Numbered from the stretch's first letter, positions 1 through 9,953 are shown. The stretch: DNA of 64,000 nucleotides from Pararge aegeria (GCF_905163445.1 NC_053202.1:7502001-7566000), one strand, 5' to 3'. Made by a program: numbers and translations. The notes: generated by a model not told the origin, from the letters alone.

Positions 1-119
1 GCGGGCTTCCAGTGACTCGCTTCTTGTTGCCTTTACACCTCAAATTAATCAAATCAAATTCATCCACTGAGCCAGATTAATTCTATGTTCTATCATCATC
101 CCTCTCGCTCATTATTGAT

Positions 120-300
120 ATTGCACAGCCTAATAATGTTCACTGCTGGGCACAGCTCTCCTCTCCCATAGAAATAGAAACAAGTGCATTGATCCACCAC
201 GCTGCTTCAATATGACTTAGTGGGCTTTAACAATTATTATCTCATGTTAATGGCAATAACCGAGAACGACGGATTAAAGTGCTCTCTGAGGCATTTATTT
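120..300 (+). repeat. Interspersed repeat fragment (CTGGGCACAG / CCACGCTGCTTCAATATG type)
   Basis: The stretch has the pattern CTGGGCACAGCTCTCCTCTC, then CACCACGCTGCTTC, GTGGGCTTTAAC and a GACGGATTAAAGTGCTCTC end. I recognise it as a common moth/butterfly dispersed repeat. Related fragments occur in this window near 12870-12960, 38520-38570, 40930-40990 and 44310-44360. The class of its parent element is not determined. Confidence 0.6.
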
Positions 301-1020
301 TTGTGCCATTTCAGATGTGTAATGCAACTGAAAAGTAATAAAATTCAAAATTTTAAATTATAAAAACTACATCAAGTAATTTTACTATTAATTCTATAAT
401 CAGTATATAAATTCTTTAAATTTTTGTTTTTTTTTAGTTGTCTAAAATACTTGGATGTGTATGATCATGAGGTATCTATAACTTAATTTAATAAAATCTG
501 ATATTTTTACCTGGGCGCATCTGTTTAATAGTAAACTCGTTGATAAGGTGATGATTGTGTTCATTTAAGCTGCAGTGCAATGACACACAGTCACTCTGGA
601 ATAGGAGGTCCTGGAAACGTAACATTATTAGTTTAGATTATCAATGCTCACGGAGGTTTTATGTGAGAGAAATATAGAGGTTAAGGTCTACCGTAAAGAT
701 CTTGGTTATCAATGACTAGTCGTGGAATTTTCCACTCCAATAAGACTACTTTTCAACTGTTTGTTTTTTATTTCAACACCCATAACTTTTCAGCTTGGCA
801 ACTTGCAGATTTCCTTGTCTGATTTCATCACATAGAGATACTTCAAGTATAGTTAGTTCTATGTATCGCCCGCTGATCGAATCTTTTCGAGGATATCTCA
901 TTTATTTTTAAAGAGGATAATAAATAAACTGCAACTGAATGCAGCAAAAACATTCTGATTGCAGTAGGAGACCCGTGCCATGTAGTGGGCGGTTAATGGG
1001 TTGATATGACGAAATTTTCT

Positions 1021-1040
1021 CTGGTCTGGTCTGGTCTGGT
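1021..1040 (+). repeat. Four tandem CTGGT units
   Basis: Perfect short tandem repeat of the pentamer CTGGT within the CtBP intron, just before the interspersed repeat at 1050-1215. Confidence 0.9.
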
Positions 1041-1049
1041 TGGATGTTT

Positions 1050-1215
1050 CTGCCGAGGTTAGTTACCACCCTAACGACGACGTGCCGCTAATATTGAGCG
1101 TTCCAGTACGATGTCGTAGAAACATAGTTACTAACTGACATGTTAGCCTGTTAGGTACCATCTTAGAAATCATAACTTACCAGCGGGTGAGATTGCATTT
1201 AAGAGCAAACTGGTT
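1050..1215 (+). repeat. Interspersed repeat fragment (TTAGTTACCACCCTA type)
   Basis: The fragment contains GTTAGTTACCACCCTAACGA, GAGCGTTCCAGTACGATG and CTTACCAGCGGGTGAGATTG, a combination I recognise from many lepidopteran sequences. A second copy with TAGTTACCTCCCTATCGAC and GCATTCCGGTACGATGCC lies at about 60675-60800. The fragment ends about 58 bases from the donor of the CtBP exon at 1273. Confidence 0.65.
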
Positions 1216-1272
1216 TTAAAACAAACAAAAAAAGAGTATGGCCCGTAAAGAGGAGAATAAGAATAAGATCAC

Positions 1273-1472
1273 CTGCAGCGTGTAGACCCTGGTGAGGCCG
1301 AGCGACTTCTCGATGCCGTCGGGCAGGTAGGGGTCGTAGAAGATGACGTTGAAGCCGAACGCTTTGGCCCGCAGCGCCACCGCCGAGCCGATGCGACCCA
1401 GCCCCACGATGCCGAGCGTGTCGCCGCGGATGCGCGCGCAGCCCGTCGCCGCCTCGCGCACCTGCTCCGGGC
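1273..1472 (-). CDS. CtBP: CtBP coding exon (residues 159-225), NAD-binding motif
   Basis: This 200-bp exon is bounded by acceptor GGTTTCCAG and donor GTGATCTT. It completes Gly159, then encodes PEQVREAATGCARIRGDTLG, IVGLGRIGSAVALRAKAFGF and NVIFYDPYLPDG, ending LTRVYTLQ. GLGRIG at 182-187 is the GxGxxG dinucleotide-binding loop, and Asp205 in FYDPY is the acidic residue at the end of the second strand that contacts the adenosine ribose of NAD. The exon ends on a complete codon, so the next exon should begin in phase 0 with the sequence encoding the DLLF region. That exon is not found in the remaining 1272 bases to the left. Confidence 0.97.
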
Positions 1473-4400
1473 CTGGAAACCGATGAGTACAGCTCAATTT
1501 TTTTTATTACCCATCTATGGTTAAAACTATGATAGCCTAGTGGTTAGGGTTTCGACTCCCCTTTCAGCAAGGCTAGCACAGGCTAGCAAAAATCCCCTGA
1601 TATCCCCTGAGAGGGGATAAAATTAACGTGTCCAGCAGGTGGAAAGCACGGGAACGGAGAATTGGAGATGTTTACTCTCGTTTATTATAACACATATTAT
1701 TTGGATATTATTTCCACTTTTCCACCAGTGCTCGGGGAGTGAATAAAGCTGTGGGAGAAGATGAATTTATATTCTTTCCCCAGGGAGATAATTGTCTCCT
1801 GCCCATGCTAGCTGTGCAGGAGACAAAAATTATATCACCCGATTATATCCCCTGACAGGGGATATAATTAACGTGTTCACCTGCTAAAGCATGGGAACAG
1901 GGAATAGAAGTTTACTCTCGTTTATTATTACACATATATTATTTGGATGTGATTTCTACTTGTGCGCCAGTGTTTGGCGAGTCAACAAAGTCTGTGCAGG
2001 GCCAAGTCTAACCCCCTGCACGCACTTAACTTTTCAGAGTTTAAGCTATTAAAATATCACATACTTTATCTGTGATGGAAAACTTCATTAGGAAACCACA
2101 ATGCCTGAGAGTTCTTCCACAGAGTTCTCAAAGGTGTGTTAAGTCTGAGCAGCATTAAACCCTTCGAATTCTGAGCAAAGACCGGTGCTCCATATTGGAC
2201 CGGTAACGGACGGATAACAATGATAATGATGATGATGCCAAAACCTAAGGCTTCGAGTGGACCAAGATTTATTTAAAGGTGTGACTCTAGGGAAGATATG
2301 ATTATTATTAACCCATGACCGTATCCTCCCAGAAGAGAAGGGTTTAAGCAGTGGTCCACTGTGCTGACCAAATAAGGATTTGTGGAATACTCATCTTTTT
2401 TTTTTGATTGATTGATTAGTGGATTTATATGATGTAAAATGAGGGTAGCATACCTGTGAATTTTTTTCCTTCTCGCACCATGTTGGCGAGCCAGTATGTC
2501 CGTCGATATAAATTCAATATGAGACACATCGTCGTGTCCGCTACCTCTTCCACGCCGTAGCCTGGCACATTACATACAGCTATGCCTGGAAACAAACAAT
2601 GGACATCATCAACTGTAACTTTTTGACGAGTTATATTTAGGTTTTACGACCTCCTACGTTTAAGTGGGAGTTTTTTCCCGACAATATAAAAATAGTTTTA
2701 CTGTTTGTTACTTTGTTTGTTAGTTAACTATGTTCGGCTTGCTGCGAAATTTTATTGAAATTTTACACAAATTATAGCGAAATTTTGCACAGAGAAAGAT
2801 TGCATTCTGGCCATAGGATAGCTTGCATCCTGGACATAGGATACTCTACATCGGTAAAGCCCTCCAACCTACATGTTAGTAGCGTGAAAGATCTAAGCTC
2901 TGAACTTCACTCTTTCAAGCGGAGCCTTGGAACATCAACAGGCTGTAAAACACAGAACATCAACATGATATAAAGAAAACTAGAATTTTACCTAATTCTC
3001 CAGCGGCCTTAACGTCTATATTGTCGACGCCGGAGCCTATGCGCACTATGATTCGCAGCGCCTTGAACTTCTCTAGGTCCTCCTTGGTAAGTATGATGGT
3101 GTGCCACATGAGAGCGCCCACCGCCTCGTTGAGCACCTTCTCGTGTATCTCCGATGTGGACTGCGCGTCGCAGAACGCGACCGTCGCCACGTCCTTCAGT
3201 ATCGGCATCTCCACGGTGCAATCCCGGCCGTCAAGTAACGCCACGAGGGGCCTGGAATGAGGGAGAAACACATATCATTCACAATATCAATAATCGAGTG
3301 TGTCGACAAAAGTAAGAGATAGTGTATGCAGATCTACATCGACATACATCGACAAAGGTATGTATTAAATAGGGAATGGCTGAAGTTATAGTTTTAATGG
3401 AACGATAAGTTATTACCTCACAATAATGAAAATAAATTATGTATGAACGCTTCACTATGCACTATGCAGCTGTGACAGGCATAACTCGACTCCACTTTTG
3501 ACATGTTTCTTAGATGAGACATCGTTACCATCATCGCAGCTATCATGCCAACCCTTAGATCAGGATCAGGATCAAGATGTCTTCCACGGGACAAATCGCG
3601 TCACGGGAATTGTCGCACGATGTGAGTAAATGAAGGTACAGGTACCCCGCGTCGCGTGGTTGGTATTTCCATACCTTTTATTCAGTCACTAGACGCTCCG
3701 CTGGCTTCGTTGCATGTCCCGTGGCACCCAAAGAGCATTGAGCCATTAGTCCCTATTATTTTACTAACATGTATTAGTTAAGTAATCTTAAAATACTGTA
3801 CGTACGCATTGGAGCAGTATAAAAGGTCTAATGCCAGGTCAAATCAATGTCGTAGTTGAAATTTAAATGTTATAGCACTCGAAACAATAATGAATATTAT
3901 TATTGTTTCGAATGCTTTTTACATTTAAAGCAACGTTTCGTAAAAATCTACAACAATATCTTATACTTCATGTACCACAAAAAGCTACTATTGACACAGC
4001 TTCATAACAGACCACAACTCCCCAGGGAGGCAGTTTTCCAGCACACACAATTTATGAAAAGTTGAATAGTTACAACGTCCTTTTGTATAGAAGAGAGAGC
4101 TATTCGATATCGGTACAGATAATTAAATATAACATATAATGTTTCCAGCACACACAATTTATGAATAGTTGAATAGTTACAACTTCCTTTTGTATAGAAG
4201 AGAGAGCTATTCGATATCGGTACAGATAATTAAATATAACATATAATGATTAGCTGAATCTCAATAATTTCATATCTTTTAGATTTTGAGAAAAATGTTT
4301 TTCGAACGACTCAAAGGACTCCATTTTATTTCCTTGGTGAAATTATAGGAAAGCATAAAAATTTCATTCAGACACTTAATACACAGTTTGTTTCAAGGTC

Positions 4401-7400
4401 AATAATATCTACACTTATAAAATATTATATATTTTATGAATCCCATAAAATATTATATATTTTATGAATCCCAGCTAACATAGCCATCGTTATATGAACA
4501 TTTTAGAGACGTCCACGATATAGGTTTCATGTAGCAATTTTCACCTCTTCCTCTTCATAACATGCATGCACTTAATGCGGCTATTAGTTTCAGATGTTAA
4601 TTTAACACTTAATCTCTTATCTTCAGCCAGTCTATAATGCAGCTTAAACCAGTGTTTCTAAAAGCATGAAACTTTTCACGGGCATTTCTTAGTATAAACA
4701 ACGTGTAACCGAATTACAAAATAATGTTATAGGATGCATAAGAATATTTCATAAGGAATCATCCTGTAACAGGATTAAATCATTAGAATATTTATTTTTC
4801 CATACAAACGAATTCAAAACATTCTAACTGTATTTTTTACTATTCTACGCGCATAATACCCACGCGACGCGTACCTAATAAAGTGACAGGAGTCACATGG
4901 ATATAAATTTTGCAAAGGTGTTAGGCTGTATCCGACTTCTTTCATCAAAAACTATGTGGTTTTCGGTTTCACAGATAAGTCTCAGAGACGGTAGGTACAT
5001 GATGTTGAATCGAAATAGAGTAAAAATAACTATTGTCTTGGAGCATGAAATAATATACTTTATGTATTATTCGTATTTGACATACAGTTTTCCTTAAAGA
5101 GATACACAGCTCTTACGTAAGCCGCATTAACATAAAGCCATTTTATTGCGTAATTCATATAACGACGCGACCTACAATAGTAGTGTTTTATTCGTAACAT
5201 ATACAAGATGCAAAGTAGACGGTATAGTTAAACGACGCATAGCTTGTTTTATTCTGTACTAGCGGTTGCCCGCGACTTCGTCCGCGTTTAATTTTGTTTT
5301 TTGATGTGGCATTCAATTTAGTTGTAGTTCTAAAAAAAAATTAAATTATTCAGTATCGCTAAGCCTTAAATGAGGGGTTTGCTGCTGTCCGCTGAGGAGT
5401 TCTGTCCTCTACCTCCAACCATATTCATCAGATCTACACAAAGTTTGGACAAAATTAAACACATATTATAACCTCTTTAGTACAAAAATAATTATTTAAA
5501 TCGGTTATAATTTGTCGTAGTTACGGTGTAAAATCGTCAAATACTTTTATCCCCTCTCCCAAAAAAACCGAGCTTAATGTCAGGAATAAAGTATCCTTAT
5601 TACTTCTTACACTTCTAAGAATATGTGTACAAAGTTTCATGAGGATCGGTAAAGTAGTTTTTGCGTGAAAGCGTAACAAACAAACTTACATTGACATTTA
5701 TAATATTATAGTAGGGAAGTGGGGATAGGGTAGGGAAGTAGGGATTCTGACGGGAAATGCAATAAACTTACGTTAATTTCCCATGCGAACTTTACACGTT
5801 GTAACTGTGGTTTTAATGGGCCCTTTTTAATGAGCCATATCTACGCAGACGCAGTCATAATAATTCTTTAATGCCGAGCAGAATCTTCGGGAGACATGGT
5901 TGTTAAAGAATTAGAAAATGGGTAGCAAAATTCAAGTAACGGGCGGCGTTCTATGACGGGCGATTGGCGCAGTGGGCAGCGACCCTGGTTTCTGAGTCCA
6001 AGGCCGTGGGTTTGATTCCCAGAACTGGAAAATGTTTGTGTGATGAACTTGAACGTTTCTCAGTGTCTGGGTGTTTATCTGTATGTTATACGTATTTATG
6101 TATATTATTCATTAAAATATTCATCAGTCATCTTAGTACTCACAACACAAGCTACGCTTACTTTAAGGCTAGATGGCGATGATATTTTTTTTAATATTAT
6201 ATTATAAATTACATACTAGCAGTTATTTGAGACTTAGTTTTTCCGGTTTATTGAATATACTGCGGGAAAAGTTAGTATTCCTGGGCTAAAAAAATGTCTC
6301 CCCGATGCAAGAAATCTTTATGCAAAATATCTTTAGGATCGGTTCAAATTTAAAATGAAAAAGAAATTGAATCGAATTTGAAATCAAATATCGACTACTC
6401 GGGTAAGCGATACTAACATATAACTAAATTAAATCGATTCGAGGACCCCTCGGGACCCCGGGAATAATTAAAGCCGCGCCAGCACGATTAAACTAATAAA
6501 TTAAACTTTCGTCATAGCGAAGGAGAATTATTATTATTATTACCGCCGTGGAAAGTTTCCGGCGAAACGGAAAAGTAATTCCGGGAGAGTTTTACAAAAT
6601 TTCGCCAACTTCCCCGAGCAGACGAAAACAGATTTGGAGGGGGCAAACAAAGGGATGGGGCGTGGGGGGCGAACCCTTCGGGCAAGTTTTGATGGAAGGC
6701 AAATAGGATTAGCGCGAGAAAAGAATAAGTTGACTGAGCCCAATAGGGCCGGCGTTCGCAAGGGTTTGCAAGGACTTCCAAAGCGAATTAGAGAACTTAG
6801 TTTGGGTGTTAAAGCTTTTAAGTATCAGATTGTTTATACTGTTAGCTAGCGTCTTTGATTTAGATACAAAGGCAATATTTAACAATTATTGTTAATCGAA
6901 GTAACGTAGTAATCGAAGTACTGGTCGGCCGGTAATAGGTTGATAGGATAAATCAAATTAAAGCTTTTCAGGGGAGAAACATTCAACAAATTCGATTACT
7001 ATCTAGTCAAGTCATACTTATAGGATTTCAAAGTTGTCCTTCTACAAAAAAAAAAGGTGAAGCTTAAAGCAGCAGAATTAAGAACATAAAAAAAACAGTG
7101 TACACAACAAAAACCACTCTACTTCAGTAGTGTTTCTCGAACAGGCTAGTCACTTCACTCTATTTAACAGTAGACAGTTATTATTTTGCCTCATGAACGT
7201 GAACTATAAAATGGGGAAAATGTGAAAAATGGGAAAAGTTTGTAGGCTAGCAACATTACGTCGGTGTGAAGTGAGTCGTGCGCGGTGCGTTTTTTTTTTG
7301 ATTTTTTTGACACAAAGCGCTGCATGCAATTAAGGCTGTTAATTCTGTACACAAAGATTCACTTTTGTCAGGTGTCACAAAAAATAAAGGTTTTTTTAGT

Positions 7401-9908
7401 CGATTTTATATAGCACGGTGTCGAAATAAAATGACTGCGATAAAGAAAAGTAAAATGCACGAGCTGTAACGAACATACAAATTCGATCTGCCTGTTCTAA
7501 CTTAACAGTAAAAATATTGCCTGTTGTAACGGAAAGACGTACGGATTTTCTGTCAAATTAAAAGTGTTCCGTTGGAAGTATCATTTTCGGTGACGTTTAT
7601 TTTTTTCTACACAGTACGTATTATTTCCAATCATTTTTCAAGTCTGTCAGGTGACAATAGTAAAGGGATATGAATAGTTTTAACCTTTACTAAGATCACA
7701 CAATTATGACCAAACCTGGCCCTTAAGTTAATCTCGATCGCAATTTTAATATTGCAAAAATATGTAGAGAAAATACTCGTAAAGAGTTTAAAGAGCAAAA
7801 CTGCAATGCAGGCAATCATAGAAATGTTAGATGGGTCAAGGTGGGATGAAAATGGCACTGCAGTTGTTTCTTTAATGTGTGGAGTAGTCAAAGTAAAAGA
7901 AATACAATGCCAGCGACATTTTAAAGCCTCAATAAATAAAACTATCGTAACGAGGACTTAAGCTATAGTCATTTTAAAATTTCCGTACTTCAGACAGACT
8001 GACCCAAACTGTCTGTCCGTCTGTCACCAGGCTGTTTCATGAACCGTGATAGTAAGACAATTGGAATTTTCACAGATGATTTATTTATTTTGCCGCTATG
8101 TCAACAAATACTAAAAAACAGTACAGAATAAAATAAAGGGGGGGCCCCATAGAACAGAGATGATTTTTTTTTTCGTTTTTAATTTAGGAGTGTGTGTTTG
8201 CGAATGTGAGTTTTTTGGCATTACGATGATTTCGATGATGATTTTGTATAAATTAACTAAATCACGCAAGAGCACATTGACCGCTATAGTTGTTGTAAGG
8301 TTAGCTGAAAAGATATGTTGAGAACAACATTTAACGACCGAACCAGCTCATCGATTTATGAAGCCATCTTGCCAATGGGCGGATCACATAAATCGGAGGT
8401 CCTAAGGTGCAAACGCTGTCGACCTCGCATTTATAAACACAGGGCACAAACAAAACTCTCTGTTCATAGACGGCATCTAACATGTCGCAGGAAAAAATAG
8501 ATCCTAAATCAAATAGATATCAATAGATATAGATATCAAATATTTTGTAGAATCCCTACAAAATATTTGATAATTACGCGCGATGCTTTCGTTATGGCAT
8601 TTGTTATTTCATCTGAATCGTCGTAAAATTAAATAGATAAAGGGGAAGTGAAATTCTTTTTCCCTGCAATTATAAGAGTTACCGAGGGCATAAGGTGCTC
8701 CTCCAGGTGGTGAAAATACACCCGTAGTAGCGTAACCGTTTCTTAGCGCAATTAACTGAGTGACACTGCCCTCATAAATCATACAAATCATAAATGTGAT
8801 TCATATTTTTTTTAACTGTTTTAATCCTCATTAATATTACAAATGCGAATGTGTGTTCTTTGTTTTTTTGTCCTCACGCTTTACCTAACCAACCAGTCAA
8901 CTTGATTTTTGGCACAGAGTGTAAAAGATGGATAGCAATACAGGCTACTTTTTTATCCCACAAACAAAATTGCTTCTCCCGGGTTTGTAACAGTTCTTAA
9001 AACTATACTGACCTATAATCAAAAAAACATCGATATGATTCCCGCATTTAAACCTATCATTGCACAGGCCGACCTCCAATTGTCTTAGTTAGGTATGTAC
9101 AAAACACTGTTCCTTATAAGGAATGACCACACAGTCCAAAGAAACTCGTCTACACGAGTTAAATAATGTATGCAAGAATGGTTGCGATAATATTACCGAT
9201 TAAGAATTTATGAGTCGGCGGCGAATGAAGGTCACCGTGTACAGCGTTTTGGAATTAAAGTTAAGTACTTACAGTAAAAAAAGTATGTTACGGCGGAATT
9301 TCGTGAGTTTTTTTCCTTGGCAACAACGAGTATGATGTAATTAGATAACAGGCATGCAGACTATGTGTATAATAAAATAACCGCCCTACATTCGTGTTCA
9401 GTTTAAAGATATATTACAGTCCAAAATTAATTTATTTTAAGTAGGTGTGGCGGTCTTACTAAAAGTTGACAAACTTCCTGAGATGCAATGTTCGGACCTC
9501 TGTCCCGAGCACGATCACCCGCTCGGACGAAGATATTTCTGTTTTTAGGGTCGAGTGTACCAATCATAAGTCACCATAGTTCCCGTACAGTAGACCTACT
9601 TTATAAGTTATGTCTAAGTCTCTTCGCGACCACCGGTTCAGACAGATTGAAAATAGCTGGCAAGAAAAGAAATTGTGTAGAAACCTTGCTGGATTAAATT
9701 TGTTACACATGGTTTAAGCTTATGTATTGGTAGGTCATCCCTTATCTTCCCGCGGGTGTCGTACGAAGGGACTAAAGGAAAACAACATAATAAACAGAAT
9801 TTAAAAAATGTATAATTTTTCTCACCTTGACTGCAGGGGTCCATTGGCGATTGGACCCCGCATACTATCCATACGCGCTCTCTTTGGCAGCATCTTGCGT
9901 TTATCCAT
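1273..9908 (-). CDS. CtBP: CtBP, C-terminal binding protein co-repressor (5' part of coding region, split over four exons; continues off left edge)
   Basis: The coding sequence joins 9908-9826, 3251-2992, 2585-2454 and 1472-1273 on the minus strand and gives 225 uninterrupted residues. Residues 29-225 closely resemble animal CtBP, beginning PLVALLDGRD and including RIGSG at 98-102 and the Rossmann motif GLGRIG at 182-187, with Asp205 in FYDPY as the acidic residue expected for NAD specificity. CtBP is a nuclear NAD(H)-binding co-repressor. It is recruited by DNA-binding repressors carrying PxDLS motifs and brings in histone-modifying enzymes. The PxDLS cleft lies in the part encoded by 2992-3251. 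Insect CtBP usually has about 380-480 residues, so roughly half is present. The catalytic-type Arg, Glu and His and the C-terminal tail are missing because they lie beyond position 1. Splice phases fit at all three junctions: codons 28, 115 and 159 are each split, and the exon ending at 1273 closes on a full codon. No frameshift or stop is seen. The family call is very secure. Confidence 0.97.
1572..2002 (+). repeat. Two head-to-tail copies of a GCTAGC...TATCCCCTGA repeat
   Basis: Copy one is about 1572-1812 and copy two about 1813-2002. Both contain TATCCCCTGA plus its complement GGGGATA, then TTAACGTGT, GCACGGGAAC or a variant, TTTACTCTCGTTTATTAT, ACACATATTATTTGGAT and CCAGTGCTCGG or CCAGTGTTTGG. 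A reverse copy lies at 32040-32185 and a short piece at about 18122-18170. The complementary ends (GGGGATA/TATCCCC) suggest a non-autonomous DNA element, but the class is unproven. Confidence 0.7.
2005..2245 (+). mobile_element. SINE fragment, plus orientation (family A)
   Basis: Family A is recognised here by CACGCACTTAACTTTTCAGA, ATCACATACTT, ATGGAAAACTTCATTAGGAA, TGCCTGAGAGTTC, TTCTCAAAGGTGTGTTAAGT and a GGACCGGTAACGGACGG end with a GATGATGATG tail. It is diverged and lacks most of its tRNA-like head. Fuller copies are at 25007-25288 and 54778-55093. Confidence 0.75.
2275..2440 (-). mobile_element. SINE fragment, minus orientation (family A, 3' part)
   Basis: Plus-strand text reads ATTATTATTAACCCATGACC, then AGAAGAGAAGGGTTTAAGC and GGTCCACTGTGCTGACCAAA, the reverse complement of the 3' half of the family A SINE. 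It lies head-on to the copy at 2005-2245, forming a loose inverted pair inside the CtBP intron. Confidence 0.65.
2454..2585 (-). CDS. CtBP: CtBP coding exon (residues 115-159)
   Basis: This 132-bp exon is bounded by acceptor TGTTTCCAG and donor GTATGC. It supplies two bases of Gly115, codons 116-158 and one base of Gly159. The product reads IAVCNVPGYGVEEVADTTMC, then LILNLYRRTYWLANMVREGK and KFT. This is the hinge that links the substrate domain to the nucleotide-binding domain in the D-2-hydroxyacid dehydrogenase fold; VPGYGVEEVAD is a hallmark of CtBP. It is too short to appear as a clear open reading frame by length and was found by looking for the segment missing between the two larger exons. 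The phase is right on both sides. Confidence 0.96.
2586..2991 (-). other. CtBP intron, 406 bp
   Basis: Between exons 2992-3251 and 2454-2585, with donor GTAAAATT and acceptor TTTCCAG. Nothing coding was seen. The plus-strand open frame at 2755-2973 has no recognisable motif and lies wholly in this intron. Confidence 0.9.
2992..3251 (-). CDS. CtBP: CtBP coding exon (residues 28-115), start of the substrate/PxDLS-binding domain
   Basis: This 260-bp exon completes Arg28, encodes residues 29-114 and supplies the first base of Gly115. The borders are acceptor TCATTCCAG at its right end and donor GTAAAATT at its left end. It begins PLVALLDGRDCTVEMPILKD, the first beta-strand region of the CtBP substrate domain. 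In vertebrate structures this part lines the hydrophobic groove that binds PxDLS peptides of partner repressors. It ends with RIGSGVDNID and KAAGEL; the RIGSG segment is part of the conserved D-2-hydroxyacid dehydrogenase core. All residues fit the family. The exon is more GC-rich than the surrounding intron and its codon third positions are C/G-biased, as expected for real coding sequence here. Confidence 0.97.
3862..3929. repeat. 68-bp interrupted palindrome
   Basis: Outer arms ATTTAAATGT / ACATTTAAA and inner arms CGAAACAATAAT / ATTATTGTTTCG surround a short centre. Such foldback units are typical remnants of small non-autonomous DNA transposons; no target duplication is obvious. Confidence 0.7.
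4035..4248 (+). repeat. Two near-identical 107-bp tandem copies
   Basis: The unit begins TTTCCAGCACACACAATTTA and ends ATTAAATATAACATATAAT. Copies are 4035-4141 and 4142-4248 with only about three differences, so this is a recent duplication. The unit has no coding potential. Confidence 0.95.
4417..4472 (+). repeat. Two perfect 28-bp tandem copies, each with an internal palindrome
   Basis: The unit starts ATAAAATATTATATATTTTA and ends TGAATCCC. Copies at 4417-4444 and 4445-4472 appear identical. The first 20 bases are nearly self-complementary. Confidence 0.95.
5254..5712 (+). mobile_element. Interspersed element (CCCGCGACTTCGTCCGCG type), long copy
   Basis: It begins ACTAGCGGTTGCCCGCGACT and contains TTAAATGAGGGGTTTGCTGC and GCTGAGGAGTTCTGTCC. 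It ends with GTTTCATGAGGATCGGTAAA, GCGTGAAAGCGTAACAAAC and ACATTTATAATATTATA. This head and tail are very common in Lepidoptera. A closely related 5' part is at 58319-58575, and the tail recurs at 29050-29305. It is non-coding, and its parent transposon class cannot be fixed from sequence alone. Confidence 0.75.
5958..6192 (+). mobile_element. tRNA-derived SINE, plus orientation (family B, full length)
   Basis: The head carries an A-box-like GCGATTGGCGCAGTGGGCAG and a B-box-like GGGTTTGATTCCCA about 45 bases later, as in a tRNA-derived polymerase III promoter. The body reads GTGTGATGAACTTGAACG, CAGTGTCTGGGTGTTTATC, TCATCAGTCATCTTAGTACT and ACAAGCTACGCTTACTTT, ending GCTAGATGGCGATG. A minus-strand copy is at 13221-13454 and a 3' piece at 18185-18330. 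Confidence 0.85.
6540..6780. other. GC-rich block inside the CtBP 6.6-kb intron
   Basis: This stretch is much richer in G and C than the flanks, with purine-rich runs such as GGAGGGGGCAAACAAAGGG. Open frames exist on both strands but show no known motif and no splice logic with CtBP. Its reverse complement contains CTTCCATCAAAACTTGCC, resembling short blocks at 29.9 and 31.4 kb. It could be an old repeat or a regulatory element. Confidence 0.4.
8535..8571. repeat. Perfect 16-bp inverted repeat with 5-base loop
   Basis: Arms ATCAAATATTTTGTAG (8535-8550) and CTACAAAATATTTGAT (8556-8571) are exact complements. They are preceded by repeated ATAGATAT units at 8512-8536. Confidence 0.95.
8825..9020 (-). 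mobile_element. Interspersed element fragment, minus orientation
   Basis: Plus-strand text shows TCACGCTTTACCTAACCAAC, CAACTTGATTTTTGGCA and TTTTTTATCCCACA, the usual reverse 3' end of lepidopteran elements of the CCCGCG-head type. A similar fragment is at about 42050-42200 (CAACCAATCAACTTGATTTT). Confidence 0.55.
9826..9908 (-). CDS. CtBP: CtBP first coding exon (residues 1-27 and first two bases of codon 28)
   Basis: Reading begins at the ATG at 9908. An in-frame TAA lies directly before it, so no longer N-terminus is possible in this exon. The product starts MDKRKMLPKRARMDSM and ends NGPLQS, matching the general pattern of insect CtBP N-termini: basic KRK and PKRAR clusters, then NGPLQ just before the conserved RPLVALLDG. 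The basic clusters could act as a nuclear localisation signal; that is inference. The exon ends TCAAG with donor GTGAG, leaving AG to be completed by G from the next exon, which makes Arg28. It is too short to stand out as an open reading frame and was found by looking for the missing N-terminus upstream of the 2992-3251 exon. Confidence 0.93.
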
Positions 9909-9953
9909 TTAAAGCGGCAGAGCCGCTTTAACCACCGCTCCGCAGCGCGTCAC
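9909..9953 (-). other. CtBP: CtBP 5' UTR segment next to the start codon, with a stem-loop
   Basis: The 45 bases between the splice acceptor (TTCTTTCCAG, exon starting at 9953) and the ATG are GC-rich and contain no ATG. The last part forms a perfect inverted repeat, AAAGCGGC-TCT-GCCGCTTT (9911-9929), ending two bases before the ATG. In the mRNA this would be an 8-bp stem with a 3-base loop immediately in front of the initiator. The acceptor is good, with a T/C-rich run just before it. Confidence 0.8.

Larger units (their letters stand above)
1..1272 (-). other. CtBP intron (left part), repeat-rich, no exon seen
   Basis: The next CtBP exon should begin with the DLLF-encoding sequence, but none of the three minus-strand frames here shows it. 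The stretch holds a common lepidopteran interspersed repeat at about 120-300, AT-rich unique sequence from 300 to 940, a SINE 3' end at about 960-1010, a short pentanucleotide repeat at 1021-1040, and another interspersed repeat at about 1050-1215. Confidence 0.7.
1473..2453 (-). other. CtBP intron, 981 bp, made almost entirely of repeats
   Basis: Between exons 2454-2585 and 1273-1472. It holds a tRNA-like SINE head at about 1530-1570, a duplicated interspersed repeat at 1572-2002 and two SINE fragments in opposite orientation at 2005-2440. No exon-like sequence was seen. Confidence 0.85.
3252..9825 (-). other. CtBP intron, 6.6 kb
   Basis: Between exons 9826-9953 and 2992-3251. It has no second gene. 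Named structures are listed separately: palindromes at 3862 and 8535, tandem duplications at 4035 and 4417, an interspersed repeat at 5254, a SINE at 5958 and a GC-rich block at 6540. The remaining stretches (3260-3860, 4480-5250, 6200-6530, 6790-8530, 9030-9820) are AT-rich sequence in which I see no gene. Confidence 0.85.

Noticed and set aside
3009..3260. Other-frame open readings over the CtBP exon at 2992-3251 (both strands)
   Set aside because: These are shadows of the real coding frame in a GC-rich exon.
5964..6182. 72-codon plus-strand open frame
   Set aside because: It lies entirely inside the tRNA-derived SINE at 5958-6192; it is a translation of repeat sequence.
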